From an uncultured Eubacteriales bacterium (lineage in GTDB: Bacteria > Bacillota > Clostridia > Christensenellales > Aristaeellaceae): 41,716 bases of DNA. The notes below the pieces were generated by a model that worked only from the letters and a program-made list of their open reading frames with translations, did not search any database and was not told where the DNA came from. Shown here one piece after another: positions 15,347 through 23,307 of the stretch. Made by a program: the position numbers and the translations under genes. The first letter of the stretch is position 1; every line of letters starts with the position of its first letter. The stretch covers positions 1-41,716 of the forward strand of contig CADAHU010000008.1 in the NCBI GenBank assembly GCA_902787835.1, in the 5' to 3' direction.

Positions 15347-15841
15347 ATGACGGATGAAGGATATCTGAAGCGAATGGCGGCGTGGTACGGCCAGCTGAGC
15401 GAGGCGGAGCGCACCGCGCCTGTAAACCTGTATCTGTATCAGCCCGCCCGGGCGGAATATGACGTGCGCTTTGGAGGACGCAAGGATGCCCGGGATATCG
15501 CCGCGCTGTTTACCCTGGCCCGCAGACAGCTGGGCAACGGTGGGATCACCGACGGCTTTTATATGCTGGCGCTGGCCGATACGGTGGAAAAAATGGATAT
15601 CCAGGTGTACGAGCACTACCGCGTGCTGGCCGATCTTTTGCTGGAGGCTGCGCGGGCGGCCTTGGGCAGCCAGGATCCCCGGGTGCTCTGCGCCCTGATG
15701 AAGGGCGTGCGGCTGGGGCTGCTGGATCCCGAAAAATACCTGCCCGCCGCGCGCGGCGCATTCGAGAGCGCGGGGCCCTGCGCGGAAACCGCCGGCTTTT
15801 ATCAGCGGGCGCTGCGGGAATATGGGAGGTGCATGGAATGA
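15347..15841 (+). CDS. Uncharacterised helical protein resembling a shortened GH105 C-terminus
   Basis: A 164-residue protein with no signal peptide and a strong ribosome site (AAGGAGGGG). Two stretches match the pattern of six-hairpin glycosidases (GH88/GH105): ITDGFYMLALADTVEKM, like the ATGWFSVALADLVGIL of the GH105 protein at 36008-37138, and LMKGVRLGLLDPEKYLPAARGAF, like that protein's MLKGARLGVLD segment. The stretch that normally lies between them (GlyAsnTyrLeuGlu-type substrate loop) is missing, as is the N-terminal catalytic part. Its stop overlaps the GH28 start (ATGA), so the two are translationally coupled. Either a decayed hydrolase kept for binding or a partner of the GH28 enzyme. 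Function unknown. Confidence 0.6.
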   Translation: MTDEGYLKRMAAWYGQLSEAERTAPVNLYLYQPARAEYDVRFGGRKDARDIAALFTLARRQLGNGGITDGFYMLALADTVEKMDIQVYEHYRVLADLLLEAARAALGSQDPRVLCALMKGVRLGLLDPEKYLPAARGAFESAGPCAETAGFYQRALREYGRCME

Positions 15842-17391
15842 AAACGCTGTTTGTATCCTCCCGCAGCTGCTGCGTGCTGCTGGATCCTCAGGGCGATTAC
15901 TACGCCCGGGAGCCCCGCACGCTGTATCTGAACGGCCGGGAGATCGGCGCGGAGGAGCACTCGGTGATCTCCCTTTACGGCCTGTGGCCCGATACCGATT
16001 ATACCCTGGAGAGCCGCACGGAGGGGGGAGCGGCCGAGACCCTTTCCTTCCATACCGATGCGGAATACTGCACGCTGAACGTTCGCCGCTTCGGCGCGCT
16101 GGGGGACGGGGAGCACGACGATACCGCCATGCTGCAGGCCGCCATTCTGTGCTGCCCGGCGGGTGGACGGGTGCTGATCCCGGCGGGCAATTACCGTACC
16201 GGCCCGCTGTTTTTGAAGAGCCATATCACGGTGGAGTTGGGGCCGGACGCCGTGCTCTCCCTGCTTGCCGACCGAATGGCCTTCCCCATCCTGCCCGGGG
16301 TCACCCGCACCACCGATGAAGGGGACGAATACCTGCTGGGCTCCTGGGAGGGCAATCCGCTGGACAGCTTTGCCGCGGCGCTCACCGCCATCGACGTGGA
16401 GGATGTGCGCATCATCGGCCCGGGCGTGGTGGACGGCTGCGCCCAGCAGAGCGACTGGTGGGTGAATCCCAAGATCAAGCGCGTGGCCTACCGCGGACGC
16501 CTGCTGTATACCCGCAATTGCCGGGATATCACCGTGCAGGGCGTCACCTTCCGCAACAGCCCGGCCTGGAACCTGCATCCCACCTTCAGCCAGGATATCA
16601 GCTTTCTGAACGTGCGGGTGGAGGCCCCGTCCAACAGCCCCAATACCGACGGCTTCGATCCGGAAAGCTGCCGGGGCGTCCGGCTGCTGGGCACGGTGTT
16701 CTCCGTGGGAGACGACTGCATCGCCATCAAATCCGGCAAGATTTACATGGGCAAAACCTACAAAACGCCCTGCGAGGATATCGAGATCGCCTGGTGCGCC
16801 ATGCTGGACGGACACGGCGGCGTGACCATCGGCAGCGAAATGGCGGGCGGCGTAAAGCACGTGCGGGTGCACCACTGCTATATGCGGGGCAACGACCGCG
16901 GCCTGCGCGTCAAGACCCGCCGCGGGCGCGGCGAGGACGCCGTGGTGGATGATATCCGCTTTGAGGACGTGCGCATGGAGGGGGTCAAGACCCCGCTGGT
17001 GGTCAACTGCATGTACTTCTGCGATCCGGATGGCAAAACGGCCTATGTCCAGAGCCGGGAGAAGCAGCCTGTGGACGATACCACGCCCGCCATCGGCAGC
17101 ATTTGCTTTGAGCGCGTGCGCGCCGCGGGCTGTCAGGCCTGCGCCGGGTATATCCTGGGCCTGCCGGAGCGCCCGGTAAAGGAAGTGCTGATCCGCGACT
17201 GCGAATTTGATTTCGCCCCGGACGGCAAGTCCATGGTGCCCGCCATGGCCGCCAACGTGGAGGAATGCCAGGGCCGCGGGCTGATCGCCAGGTTCGCCGA
17301 TGCCGTTACGCTGAAGGGCGTGCGCATGGAGGGCGTGCAGGGCGGCAGGCTGGAGACCCACGATTGCGGCGCCGTCGCCGATGAACCGTAA
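15838..17391 (+). CDS. GH28 polygalacturonase, intracellular exo-type
   Basis: A 517-residue glycoside hydrolase family 28 protein. An N-terminal beta domain (about residues 1-80, FN3-like, YGLWPDTDYTLESR) precedes the right-handed beta-helix that opens VRRFGALGDGEHDDTAMLQAAI. All four catalytic motifs are seen: SPNTDG, VGDDCIAIKSG, GHGGVTIGSE and RGLRVKTRRG, with the three Asp and the His in place. There is no signal peptide, so it should act in the cytosol on imported oligogalacturonides, releasing galacturonate for UxaC. ATG 15838 is preferred over GTG 15829: GGGAGG lies 8 bases upstream and the ATG overlaps the previous stop. Confidence 0.92.
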   Translation: MKTLFVSSRSCCVLLDPQGDYYAREPRTLYLNGREIGAEEHSVISLYGLWPDTDYTLESRTEGGAAETLSFHTDAEYCTLNVRRFGALGDGEHDDTAMLQAAILCCPAGGRVLIPAGNYRTGPLFLKSHITVELGPDAVLSLLADRMAFPILPGVTRTTDEGDEYLLGSWEGNPLDSFAAALTAIDVEDVRIIGPGVVDGCAQQSDWWVNPKIKRVAYRGRLLYTRNCRDITVQGVTFRNSPAWNLHPTFSQDISFLNVRVEAPSNSPNTDGFDPESCRGVRLLGTVFSVGDDCIAIKSGKIYMGKTYKTPCEDIEIAWCAMLDGHGGVTIGSEMAGGVKHVRVHHCYMRGNDRGLRVKTRRGRGEDAVVDDIRFEDVRMEGVKTPLVVNCMYFCDPDGKTAYVQSREKQPVDDTTPAIGSICFERVRAAGCQACAGYILGLPERPVKEVLIRDCEFDFAPDGKSMVPAMAANVEECQGRGLIARFADAVTLKGVRMEGVQGGRLETHDCGAVADEP

Positions 17392-17427
17392 GCAATAACC
17401 ATTCATTTTATAAGGAGGAGATTTCCC

Positions 17428-18270
17428 ATGGACATTCGTTACAGCTGCAACCAGCGCGATTTCAAGCGCTACACCACCGAGGAGACCCGCAAGGAGTTTC
17501 TGATCGAAAACCTGTTCCTGCCCGATACCGTGCAGGCGGTGTACAGCCATGTGGACCGCATGGTCACCCTGGGCGTCATGCCGGTGGAGGAGAGGGTCAG
17601 CATCGATAAGGGCATCGATATCTGGCACAACTTTGGCACGGAGTATTTCCTGGAGCGCCGGGAATGCGGCATGTTCAACGTGGGCGGCGCGGGCCGCGTC
17701 ACCGTGGACGGCCAGGTGTACGATCTGGGCTACAAGGATTGCCTGTACATCACCAAGGGCGCCAGGGAAGTCTATTTTGAGAGCTGCGATGCGAAGAAGC
17801 CCGCCAAGTTCTATATCGTTTCCGCGCCCGCCCATTGCAGCTACGAGAATAAGCTGATCAAGATCGCCGACGCGGCCAAAAAGCCCTGCGGCGACGCCGC
17901 CACCAGCAACAAGCGCGTGATCAACCAGTTCATCCATCCCTCCGTGCTCAAAACCTGCCAGCTCTCCATGGGCATGACGGTGCTGGAGCCCGGCTCGGTG
18001 TGGAACACCATGCCCGCCCATACCCATGAGCGCCGCATGGAGGTGTACTTCTACTTTGAGGTGCCCCAGGACAACGTGGTCTTCCATATGATGGGCGAGG
18101 GCCAGGAGACCCGCCATATCGTGATGCAGAACGAGCAGGCCGTGATCTCTCCCTCCTGGTCGATCCATGCCGGCGCGGGCACCAGCAACTACACCTTCAT
18201 CTGGGCCATGGGCGGCGAGAACCAGGCCTTCGATGATATGGACACCATCCCCACCACCGAGCTCAGATAA
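17428..18270 (+). CDS. kduI: 5-keto-4-deoxyuronate isomerase
   Basis: A 280-residue cupin-fold enzyme of normal length that converts 4-deoxy-L-threo-5-hexosulose uronate (from unsaturated galacturonate) to 2,5-diketo-3-deoxygluconate. Seen: LFLPDTVQAVYSHVDRMV, GTEYFLERRECGMFNVGG, the zinc motif PAHTHERRMEVYFYFEV (H-x-H-x(4)-E), and a later His in WSIHAGAGTSNY. An AAGGAGGAG ribosome site precedes the ATG. It follows GH28 by 36 bp and is followed by a small gene, then kduD. Confidence 0.95.
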   Translation: MDIRYSCNQRDFKRYTTEETRKEFLIENLFLPDTVQAVYSHVDRMVTLGVMPVEERVSIDKGIDIWHNFGTEYFLERRECGMFNVGGAGRVTVDGQVYDLGYKDCLYITKGAREVYFESCDAKKPAKFYIVSAPAHCSYENKLIKIADAAKKPCGDAATSNKRVINQFIHPSVLKTCQLSMGMTVLEPGSVWNTMPAHTHERRMEVYFYFEVPQDNVVFHMMGEGQETRHIVMQNEQAVISPSWSIHAGAGTSNYTFIWAMGGENQAFDDMDTIPTTELR

Positions 18271-18282
18271 GCGAGGCGCTGT

Positions 18283-18468
18283 ATGAGAGAGTATAAGCTG
18301 GTTTACCTGAACAAGGGGATCAAATTCAGCCGCGAGAAGGATCTGGCCCAGGCCGAGAAGATCATCAACCAGTATGTATCCGAGGGCTGGACGCTGCAGC
18401 AGATCGCCACGCCGGGCGACGATATGGGCGCGCTGGTTGGCGTATTCTACAAGGAAAACAAACTGTAA
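18283..18468 (+). CDS. Small DUF4177-like protein
   Basis: A 61-residue protein (MREYKLVYLNKGIKFSREK...) between kduI (12 bp upstream) and kduD (21 bp downstream). The pattern EYKLVYLNKG, a helix with QAEKIINQYVSEGWTLQQI, and a final GVFYKENKL strand resembles DUF4177-type small alpha/beta proteins. It has a weak ribosome site (GAGG), so it may rely on coupling to kduI. No catalytic residues are evident and the function is unknown. Its conserved-looking sequence and tight spacing argue that it is real. Confidence 0.75.
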   Translation: MREYKLVYLNKGIKFSREKDLAQAEKIINQYVSEGWTLQQIATPGDDMGALVGVFYKENKL

Positions 18469-18489
18469 TTTTTAAGGAGGAACACCATC

Positions 18490-19287
18490 ATGGACATGAA
18501 TGCTTTCAGCCTGAAGGGCAAGATCGCCTGGATCACCGGCGCTTCCTACGGCATCGGCTTTGCCATCGCCGAGGCCTATGCCGCCGCCGGCGCCACCATC
18601 GTTTTTAACGATATCAACCAGGAACTGGTGGACAAGGGCCTGGCCGCTTACAAGGAAAAGGGCATCGAGGCCCATGGCTATGTATGCGACGTGACCAATG
18701 AGGAGGCCGTGCAGGCGCTGGTCAAGCAGATCGAAGCCGAGGTGGGCGTGGTCGATATCCTGGTCAACAACGCCGGCATCATTCGCCGCATCCCCATGAT
18801 CGAAATGAGCGCCGCGGAATTCCGCAAGGTCATCGACGTGGATCTGAACGCGCCCTTCATCGTTTCCAAGGCTGTGATCCCCAGCATGATCAAAAAGGGC
18901 CATGGCAAGATCATCAACATCTGCTCCATGATGAGCGAGCTGGGCCGCGAGACGGTATCCGCCTACGCGGCGGCCAAGGGCGGCCTTAAGATGCTGACCC
19001 GCAACATCTGCTCCGAGTACGGCGAGGCCAACATCCAGTGCAACGGCATCGGGCCCGGCTATATCGCCACGCCCCAGACCGCGCCTCTGCGCGAGCGCCA
19101 GGCGGACGGCAGCCGCCATCCCTTCGATCAGTTTATCGTATCCAAGACCCCCGCTGCCCGCTGGGGCACCCCTGAGGATCTGCAGGGCCCGGCGGTGTTC
19201 CTGGCCAGCGACGCCAGCAACTTCGTCAACGGTCACATCCTGTATGTGGACGGCGGCATCCTGGCTTACATCGGCAAGCAGCCGTAA
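18490..19287 (+). CDS. kduD: 2-keto-3-deoxygluconate-forming SDR dehydrogenase (KduD type)
   Basis: A 265-residue short-chain dehydrogenase. Nucleotide motif TGASYGIGFAIAEAYAAAGA, then DVTNEEAVQ, NNAGIIRR, the catalytic Ser in INICSMMSELG, YAAAKGG (Tyr-x-x-x-Lys) and VNGHILYVDGG at the C-terminus. Together with KduI it yields KDG from unsaturated galacturonate. By family alone it could be a gluconate 5-dehydrogenase; the KduI neighbour decides for KduD. The AAGGAGGAA ribosome site is strong. Confidence 0.9.
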   Translation: MDMNAFSLKGKIAWITGASYGIGFAIAEAYAAAGATIVFNDINQELVDKGLAAYKEKGIEAHGYVCDVTNEEAVQALVKQIEAEVGVVDILVNNAGIIRRIPMIEMSAAEFRKVIDVDLNAPFIVSKAVIPSMIKKGHGKIINICSMMSELGRETVSAYAAAKGGLKMLTRNICSEYGEANIQCNGIGPGYIATPQTAPLRERQADGSRHPFDQFIVSKTPAARWGTPEDLQGPAVFLASDASNFVNGHILYVDGGILAYIGKQP

Positions 19288-19304
19288 TCAGCATAATAAA
19301 AACG

Positions 19305-19335
19305 CAGGGCCGTTCCGCGCGAACGGCCCTGTTTA
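19305..19335 (+). terminator. Hairpin terminator after kduD
   Basis: Perfect 11-bp stem CAGGGCCGTTC, loop CGCGC, GAACGGCCCTG, followed by only TTTA. The short T run suggests partial read-through into the serine hydrolase gene 22 bp later. Confidence 0.75.
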
Positions 19336-19356
19336 TGGAGAAAAGGTGCAAGCGCT

Positions 19357-20511
19357 ATGGATTTTTCAAAGCTGACCCAATACATGGATACGCTGGTATC
19401 CGAAAAGATACCTGAGCTGGGCGTTGCGGTGCCCAGCATTGATATGATCGTCTGCCGGGATCATCAGCCCCTGTATCGGCACATGGCGGGCTGGCGGGAT
19501 ACCGAAAAAAAGCAGCCCCTGCGCGGCGACGAGACCTATAACCTGTATTCCGCCACCAAGGTGTTCACCACCTGCGCGGCCATGCAGCTGATCGAGCGGG
19601 GCAAAATGCGCCTGGATGATCCGGTGAGCATGTACCTGCCCGCCTATGCGCAGCTGACCGTGAAGGATGGCGATACCGTGCGCAAGGCCCAACGGCCCAT
19701 GCTGGTGCGCCATCTGATGAGCATGCAGAGCGGCCTCAATTATAATTACGAAACCGCGCCCATCCGGGAGATCATCGAAAAAACCAACGGCCAGGCCACC
19801 ACCCGGCAGATCGTGGACGCCAAGGCGCAGGATCCGCTGGAATTTGAGCCCGGCACCAATTTTCTGTACAGCCTGAGCCACGACGCCCTGGCCGCGGTGA
19901 TCGAGGAGGCCGCCGGCATGCGGTTCTCCGAGTATCTGAAAAAGAACATCTTTGATCCTCTGGGGATTCAGGATACCTGCTTTAAGCTCCCGCCGGAAAA
20001 GCTGGACCGCCAGTGCGCCCAGTATATGTACAATGGGGAGAAAAAGGCCTTTGATCCCATGGAGAAGGATGATCTCAACTACCGCTTCACGCCCAATTAC
20101 GAGAGCGGCGGCGCGGGGCTGATCAGCAGCGTGCAGGATTATATCACCTTTGCCGATGCCATCGCCTGCGGCGGAAAGACGAGGGACGGGGCGCATATCC
20201 TTTCGCCGGAGATGATCCAGCTCTGGAGCGCCAACCAGCTGGGGCCCGACAGCCGCAGAGCCTTTGACGCCTGGAACCGCAAGGGCTATTCCTATGGCCT
20301 GGGCGTGCGCACCCGCGTGGATACCGCCATTGGCGGCCGGGGCAGCGTGGGGGAATTCGGCTGGGACGGCGCGGCCTGCGCCTATACCGCCATCGATCCC
20401 CATGCGCATCTTTCCATCTACATCGCCATGCACGTGCGCAATTTCGTCTATGCCTACGATGTGATCCATCCCACCCTGCGCGATCTGGCCTATGGCGCGC
20501 TGGAGGAATAA
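19357..20511 (+). CDS. Serine hydrolase of the beta-lactamase/penicillin-binding-like family (S12)
   Basis: A 384-residue PF00144 protein without a signal peptide, so probably cytosolic. The nucleophile motif is YSATKVFTTCAAMQLIERGKM (S-x-x-K). The second motif region reads FLYSLSHDALAAVIEEAAG, where the family usually has Y-S-N; the Asn is Leu here. The third motif area is GEFGWDGAACAY, with Trp-Asp-Gly instead of His/Lys-Thr-Gly, a pattern seen in esterase-like members. Such enzymes cleave esters or amides; a role in removing acyl groups from plant saccharides is possible given the pectin genes just upstream, but this is inference. It is flanked by terminators on both sides. Confidence 0.85.
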   Translation: MDFSKLTQYMDTLVSEKIPELGVAVPSIDMIVCRDHQPLYRHMAGWRDTEKKQPLRGDETYNLYSATKVFTTCAAMQLIERGKMRLDDPVSMYLPAYAQLTVKDGDTVRKAQRPMLVRHLMSMQSGLNYNYETAPIREIIEKTNGQATTRQIVDAKAQDPLEFEPGTNFLYSLSHDALAAVIEEAAGMRFSEYLKKNIFDPLGIQDTCFKLPPEKLDRQCAQYMYNGEKKAFDPMEKDDLNYRFTPNYESGGAGLISSVQDYITFADAIACGGKTRDGAHILSPEMIQLWSANQLGPDSRRAFDAWNRKGYSYGLGVRTRVDTAIGGRGSVGEFGWDGAACAYTAIDPHAHLSIYIAMHVRNFVYAYDVIHPTLRDLAYGALEE

Positions 20512-20529
20512 GCTTCCATCAAAACAAAA

Positions 20530-20573
20530 CCCCCGCGGTATGCCCGGTCCGGGCCGCCGCGGGGGTTGCTGTT
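20530..20573. terminator. Bidirectional terminator between convergent genes
   Basis: CCCCCGCGG (20530-20538) pairs with CCGCGGGGG (20557-20565), with further pairing CCCGG/CCGGG inside. T-rich tracts lie on both outer sides (GTTTTATTTT rightward; GTTTTGTTTT on the minus strand). It serves the serine hydrolase and the MFS gene. Confidence 0.88.
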
Positions 20574-21719
20574 TTATTTTGCTTTGAGCAGGTTGATCCC
20601 CGTGCCCAGGGCGCTGAGCAGGATGGAGGCGATCAGCATGGCGCTGACCCCGGCGCTGTCGATGAGCCAGCCGCCGATCAGCGAGCCGATGATGGTGCCG
20701 ATGGAGAGCGACATGGTCATGTAGGCCTGCCCCTTGACGGTATCCTGGGGGGCCATCTGTTCATTGGCCCAGTAGACCGAGGCCACCGTCATCAGTCCCC
20801 AGCCCAGGGGCTGGATCAGCTGCACGGCATACATCGCGCCCATGGAGCCGGCCAGCAGGGTGCAAAGGCATTTGAGGGTAAAAAACACGCCGCAGATGCG
20901 GAACCAGAAGCTGCATCTGCGCCATTTCAGCAGGGTGGGGAAAAAGACCATGGTCAATATCTCCAGCAGCCCGGCCAGCCCCATGATGATGCCCATGTGC
21001 TCGCTGTTCCCGCCCTTGAAGGTGACGATCTGATACAGAAAGTTATTGATCAGCACATGGCCGGTATAGATCAGCGCGCAGCCGCACAGCACCGCCGAGA
21101 AGGCGGGATATCGGCGCAGGAAGGCGATCACTCCGCCGGAGGAGCCCGGAGCGGCGGACCGCGGCGCGGGAGCCTTGCGGAAGGGGAAGGCAAAAACGGC
21201 GATCAGCAGGCAGGCGGCGTTGAGGGAAAGGATCAGCGGCAGCACGGAGGCCCCGTGCACCGCGGCCAGCCGCCCCACGGAGAAGGACATGACCGCGTAA
21301 CCAATGGAGCCGAAGGACCGCGCCAGGCTGAAGTTCAGCTTTTTCCCGGCGTTGATCATCGCCGCGGCCAGGGCGTTGACCATGGGCAGCGATATCTGCA
21401 TGAACAGGATGGCCCCGCCCAGCAATAGCCCGCTGAGGGCTGCGCCCGGCGGGCTCAGCAGGATCAGCAGCACGCCCACGGCCAGCAGCAGGGCGATAAG
21501 CATGAGCAGGATGGTTTTGATGGATAGGCTGCGCTCCCTGTCTGCATAGGCGGCCAGCAGCGGCTGCAGCAGCACGGACAGCGCGCAGGCGGCGGAGCTG
21601 ATCACGCCGATCATGGTGTTATCCAGCCCGCAGGCCAGCAGATACACGCTGCTAAAGCTCAGCGCCGTGCCGTAGGCGAACCAGAACAGGAACTGAATAA
21701 CGGAATAGAAGAGGGTCAT
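20574..21719 (-). CDS. MFS transporter (LacY/nucleoside symporter-like)
   Basis: A 381-residue major facilitator with about 12 predicted helices. It begins MTLFYSVIQFLFWFAYGTALSFSSVYLLACGL and has the inter-helix loop PLLAAYADRERSLSIK in the first half. The pattern (FWFAYGT start, short length, late GQAYMTMSLSIGTIIGSLIGG) resembles the LacY-like MFS_1-like group (PF12832). The substrate is unknown. ATG 21719 is chosen because the hydrophobic first helix starts there, 5 bp after the esterase stop; the longer frame overlaps the esterase gene. Last gene of a sir2-esterase-MFS operon. Confidence 0.8.
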   Translation of the reverse strand: MTLFYSVIQFLFWFAYGTALSFSSVYLLACGLDNTMIGVISSAACALSVLLQPLLAAYADRERSLSIKTILLMLIALLLAVGVLLILLSPPGAALSGLLLGGAILFMQISLPMVNALAAAMINAGKKLNFSLARSFGSIGYAVMSFSVGRLAAVHGASVLPLILSLNAACLLIAVFAFPFRKAPAPRSAAPGSSGGVIAFLRRYPAFSAVLCGCALIYTGHVLINNFLYQIVTFKGGNSEHMGIIMGLAGLLEILTMVFFPTLLKWRRCSFWFRICGVFFTLKCLCTLLAGSMGAMYAVQLIQPLGWGLMTVASVYWANEQMAPQDTVKGQAYMTMSLSIGTIIGSLIGGWLIDSAGVSAMLIASILLSALGTGINLLKAK

Positions 21720-21724
21720 GGCGC

Positions 21725-22492
21725 TCACTCTTGCCACAGGAAGGGCATAAAAATGGGGAGCTGCTTTTCCCAGTCGGCCTCGCAATGCCGGCCGCCGATC
21801 TGGCAATACAGCCTGGCCGCGCCGCCCCGGGCGATGAACTTGTTGGCGGTGGTGCGGCAGGTTTTGTAGATCCAGCTCTTTTTATCCTCCTCCCAGGGGT
21901 TTTCTATTTTGCCGCTCTCCAGCGTGCCCCAGGAGAAATACACCCGGGTATCGGGGCTCAGAACGGTATTGTTCATTTCGTGCCACAGCATGCCGGAGAC
22001 GGAGCCCAGCGCGGGGGACAGGCAGGCGGCCTTGGAGAACAGATGATTATATCGCACCGCCGCGAAGGCCGCCATCAGCCCGCCCATGCTGGAGCCCGCG
22101 ATGCCGGTGCATTCCCGGAAGGGGATGGTGGGAAATGCGCTGTCGATATAGGGCTTGAGCTCGTTTACGATGCCCTGCATGGTGCTGTCGCCCAGGGCCT
22201 CTTTGCCCCGCAGCCAGCCGTAATTGCTGTAATAGGGCAGGTATTCGTTCAGCCGCAGCGTGCCCTCGTGGGCGCACTCGACGCCAACGATGATCATGGG
22301 CTTGTCCCATCCCGCCATATAGCTGTCCAGCCCCCAGCTTTTGCCGTAGGTGGCGTCCTCATCCCGGAACAGATTATGCCCGTCGAAAAAGTACATCACG
22401 GGGAAGGGCCCATCGCCGCCATCGGGCACGCGGATATGCAGCGGACGATGGGCGTTCAGCGCGTGAAAGTAAAAATCCTGTTTGATCAGCAT
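21725..22492 (-). CDS. Alpha/beta hydrolase, esterase D-like
   Basis: A 255-residue putative esterase (PF00756 type) without a signal peptide. FPVMYFFDGHNLFRDEDATYG is the oxyanion/early strand region, IAGSSMGGLMAAFAAVRYNHLFSKAACLSPAL holds the nucleophile in G-x-S-x-G, and GGRHCEADWEKQLPIFMPFL supplies the catalytic His. The family acts on short acyl or carbohydrate esters. The gene begins 1 bp after the sirtuin stop. Working on an acetylated saccharide brought in by the next gene's MFS carrier is a possible role, not shown. Confidence 0.85.
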   Translation of the reverse strand: MLIKQDFYFHALNAHRPLHIRVPDGGDGPFPVMYFFDGHNLFRDEDATYGKSWGLDSYMAGWDKPMIIVGVECAHEGTLRLNEYLPYYSNYGWLRGKEALGDSTMQGIVNELKPYIDSAFPTIPFRECTGIAGSSMGGLMAAFAAVRYNHLFSKAACLSPALGSVSGMLWHEMNNTVLSPDTRVYFSWGTLESGKIENPWEEDKKSWIYKTCRTTANKFIARGGAARLYCQIGGRHCEADWEKQLPIFMPFLWQE

Positions 22493-22493
22493 G

Positions 22494-23216
22494 TCATGTC
22501 TCCGTGTTGTGAATTTGGATGGCGCCCAATACCTGCCCCACCTTTTCGTGGATCACCAGCTCCGCCATATCATCGTAGGGCGTGGCGTCGCGGTTGATCA
22601 GCACCAGGTGCTTGCCGCGAAAGTACCGCAGCAGGCCGGCGGCGGGGTATACCGTCAGGCTGGTGCCTGCCACGATCATCATATCGGCGCTGCGGATGGC
22701 GTGCACCGCGCCGGAAACGATATCGTCGTCCAGCCCCTCCTCGTAGAGCACCACGTCCGGCTTGATGCGGCCGCCGCAATCGCACACGGGCACGCCCCGG
22801 GTATCGCGGATGTACTCCGGGCCGTAGAATTTTCCGCATTTCTGGCAGTAATTGCGCCATACGCTGCCATGCAGCTCGTACACCTTTTTGCTGCCCGCCT
22901 TGGTATGCAATCCGTCGATGTTCTGGGTCACGATGGCTGTGAGCTTGCCGGCCTGCTCCAGCTCCGCCAGCTTTTTATGGGCGGCATTGGGCTCCGCCTC
23001 CAGGGGCAGCAGTTTATCCCGGTAAAAGCGGAAGAATTCCTCCGGCATGCGCATGTAAAAGGTGTGGCTCAGGATCTCCTCCGGCGGCCATTTGTAGTGC
23101 TGGTTATACAGCCCGTCAACCGATCGGAAATCCGGGATGCCGCTCTCGGTGCTCACGCCCGCGCCGCCGAAAAACACGATGCTGTTGGATTCATCGATCA
23201 TTTGCTGCAATGTCAT
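22494..23216 (-). CDS. NAD-dependent protein deacylase, Sir2 family
   Basis: A 240-residue sirtuin of bacterial class U/III size. Motifs: FFGGAGVSTESGIPDFRS (NAD binding), VTQNIDGLHTKAGSKKVYELHGS (catalytic His), two zinc Cys pairs in YCQKCGKFY and VCDCGGRIKPDVVLYEE, and MIVAGTSLTVYPAAGLL. It removes acyl groups from protein lysines using NAD. Usually called CobB or NpdA. The promoter is the leftward half of the shared element at 23238-23293. It begins the operon with the esterase and MFS genes. Confidence 0.93.
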   Translation of the reverse strand: MTLQQMIDESNSIVFFGGAGVSTESGIPDFRSVDGLYNQHYKWPPEEILSHTFYMRMPEEFFRFYRDKLLPLEAEPNAAHKKLAELEQAGKLTAIVTQNIDGLHTKAGSKKVYELHGSVWRNYCQKCGKFYGPEYIRDTRGVPVCDCGGRIKPDVVLYEEGLDDDIVSGAVHAIRSADMMIVAGTSLTVYPAAGLLRYFRGKHLVLINRDATPYDDMAELVIHEKVGQVLGAIQIHNTET

Positions 23217-23237
23217 GGGAGTACCGCCTTTCTGCTG

Positions 23238-23293
23238 TTTACATGGGCGCTTGTATCTGCTACAATTGTAGTGAATCAGCGCGCGGTTGTCAA
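23238..23293. promoter_or_regulatory. Overlapping divergent promoters sharing a palindromic -10 (sir2 and DUF5655 genes)
   Basis: The palindrome TACAATTGTA (23261-23270) gives a TACAAT -10 on each strand. Rightward: -35 TTTACA (23238-23243), 17-bp spacer, TACAAT (23261-23266). Leftward: -35 TTGACA (23288-23293), 17-bp spacer, TACAAT (23265-23270). Both spacings are ideal, so one polymerase footprint excludes the other. Confidence 0.75.
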
Positions 23294-23307
23294 TGAGGAG
23301 AAGGAAT

